A stretch of 35,031 bases of DNA from Plakobranchus ocellatus (taxonomy: Eukaryota > Mollusca > Gastropoda > Plakobranchidae), in assembly GCA_019648995.1 (NCBI GenBank), contig BLXT01005500.1, positions 681,581-716,611 on the forward strand. Reading direction: 5' to 3'. How positions within the stretch are numbered: the first letter of the stretch is position 1; the number at the start of each line of letters is the position of its first letter. Below are positions 33,166 to 35,031 of this stretch, in pieces. The notes under the pieces are model-generated. The model ran no database searches and had not been told where the DNA came from. It saw nothing but the letters and a program-made list of their open reading frames with translations. The translations under genes were made by a program, and so were the position numbers.

Positions 33166-34118
33166 ATCTCACTATTACGTATTAATAACGGCCAAATGAA
33201 AAAAAAGGGTCTTTATGGCATATTTTCGCCACATGGAAAAAGGTCAATCAATCAATCATTCCCCCCTTCCCTGTCTGTCCCTTTCTTCTCTCCCCCTCTC
33301 TCTCTCTCCGAAACACTTTCAAAACCTGTCCTCTTGGTTATTAATTTCACCCTTCTTATAATAACCAACATTGACAGACTGCAGTTCGTTGAAAAAAGTT
33401 CAAACGTTTTTTTTTTTGTTTTTTTTTTGTTTTAATTGCAAATCTAAAATAAATACAATCTTTGATCTGGCCTATTTGGAATTAGACCTTGGCGAAAACT
33501 GATAAGTGGACCTACTGACTTGAATATAGAGGGCCTTTGTCACAATAATTATTATAGTATGAATTTCCCGATTTCGCTTACAATTGGCTCGCTCCTGTAT
33601 CAATACTCGGGCTCCTTCACAACAACAAATTAAGATTAACATCCTTGAGATAGAAGATGTACCAGGTATCTGCAGTTACTGTGAGATAAAGGGCAAAACA
33701 GGTTATCGTCTTTTTTTTATTTAAACATAAAAGATAAATAGAATCTTGACACTTTAATTCTGTATGAAGACATAAATGTTCTTGATACTGAAATGCATTG
33801 TTTTGTAAAAACATATCAAATGCTTGTTACGTTATTTTATTTTTATTTCATTAGCCTAGCAAGGGAAGGTATGCCTACATTCAACTCTGCTGTTCTAAGC
33901 TTTGGTGCCTTGAAGTCCAGCATTTAAAGTTGGAGTTCTCAAATCTGTTACAACTAATTAACAACTATATTGAATATAATAGGCCTTACATCGCGATCAA
34001 GATCATTCAATCTCATACAAAATATAATCCCAAATCGCTAATCTGAACTTTAACGCTCTCGAATTTATTGGCGAGATAAACCAATCAATCAGTTTTACAA
34101 TTGTACAAATGAGAATAT

Positions 34119-34155
34119 ACGCGCGCGCACACACACACACACACATACACACACA
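34119..34155. repeat. (CG)n(CA)n microsatellite
   Basis: Four CG units run into about 14 CA units with one TACA interruption. Confidence 0.93.
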
Positions 34156-34942
34156 ATGAAGTCAAAATTCTTGTAGAACACTCTCAGCGAGTCTTTATCA
34201 GTTATTAGACCTATAGATACAAGAGCTTTCAGACGAAAAAATAGTCATCTGTCTTACAATATGACCTGCAAGGTAAAAGCTAAGTCTTACTTTCATGCTT
34301 ATTGTGCAAAACTAATGCTGAGTCAAATTTGACATAAGTACGTATGATTGTCATTTTTGCAAAGGATCTTGTTTTTAAGCTGTGTTGCATAATCGTCATG
34401 AAGGCTTGCAGATTACATCTAATGTGTGGCTAGTTAGTAGGCTGATTAAAGAAGACATTAACTTCTGAATACACAAGTAGGGATTTTTCCTCACGATTTC
34501 CATCTGCACCGAAATCATTAGGTAAGAAAAGGTCTCTTCATACAGCATGTGGTTCGCCATAAGCTTTGCTATGGGCCAAAATGTGGATGAAAAGGAGAAT
34601 AATTGAAAGCCCAGCTGTAGCAATTTTGACTTTGTACGAAAGTCGGTGCGGTAACGGAAAAAGTTGGAACTTGACCCTCTTACATTTCTCAAAGCGTCGG
34701 TTGTATTCTAGTAACAAAATCTTATAACATGTTCACGCATAAACCTACTTCAAAGTATGATAAAGTAATCGACTGAGAGAGTGATGTAAAATCGCAACAC
34801 ATTATTGATGAAATTAGACAAAAAATCGACCTTGTGACTCTATTAAAGAAAAATTGCAGTCTTTGTTGAAGTTTTTGGAGTACTTAGAGGGAGCATCCTA
34901 ATAATCATCATCATCATTAGCAGAATTTAGAGCAACAGTAAT

Positions 34943-35031
34943 ATAGTAGCAGCAGCAGTAATATGAGCCACAGCAACAGCAGCAGCGATAGGAGAAGAAG
35001 AAGAAGAAGAAGAAGAAGAAGAAGAAGAAGA
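34943..35031. repeat. AGC-rich and (GAA)n repeats at window end
   Basis: Imperfect AGC/CAG tract at about 34949-34987, then a perfect AGA/GAA run from about 34994 to the end. It is truncated by the window edge. Confidence 0.93.

Larger units (their letters stand above)
32941..35031. other. 5' flanking region
   Basis: Holds CT, CG/CA, AGC-rich and GAA repeats and otherwise AT-rich sequence. The reading frames here are short or made of CT repeat; no second gene is recognised. Confidence 0.7.

Noticed and set aside
32917-33435. 172-codon plus-strand frame upstream of the gene
   Set aside because: Its core is Ser/Leu from the CT microsatellite and the flanks are low complexity; it is not a gene.
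34396-34692. 98-codon minus-strand frame upstream of the gene
   Set aside because: No recognisable domain, no splice or promoter context and no codon pattern that sets it apart from chance.

Overview
This is an AT-rich eukaryotic window with long GT-AG introns, many AG/CT microsatellites, a 5'-truncated LINE and two runs of N that mark draft assembly. The gene style, repeat content and a single EPS15-family gene suggest an invertebrate animal, possibly a mollusc such as a gastropod. That placement is inference; nothing in the sequence is diagnostic of a taxon.

One protein-coding gene fills almost the whole window on the minus strand. It is an EPS15 / EPS15L1 orthologue, a clathrin-coat endocytic scaffold. 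I can join 21 coding exons from the ATG at 32831 to the TAG at 4047. Every junction is GT-AG and in phase, giving an 864-residue model. The product has three EH domains (exons 2-10), a coiled coil (exons 11-16), a tail with 14 DPF motifs for AP-2 binding (exons 17-20), a proline/basic stretch (exon 20) and a basic C-terminus (exon 21). No ubiquitin-interacting motifs were found.

Layout, left to right: 1-4046 is downstream sequence, probably 3' UTR plus flank, with no AATAAA on the gene strand. 4047-9736 holds the last two exons and a 5.2-kb intron with a candidate alternative last exon (7651-7683). 9737-15008 holds the DPF exons, a diverged repeat copy and a 40-bp minisatellite. 15009-22161 is two large introns with AG microsatellites and a LINE fragment with a 14-bp target-site duplication. 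22162-29774 holds the coiled-coil and EH exons. 29775-32804 is intron 1, with a second diverged repeat copy, a TCTAGAT-rich patch and a snap-back inverted repeat. 32805-35031 holds the first exon, a TATA-less promoter-like region and simple repeats.

The main points for follow-up are the candidate alternative C-terminus, the LINE whose stop codon lies in its (TGA)n tail, the repeat pair whose left halves are inverted relative to each other, and the snap-back element in intron 1. I saw no tRNA, rRNA, CRISPR array or second gene. I saw no previously undescribed multi-gene system; the novelty here is in splicing and repeat structure.
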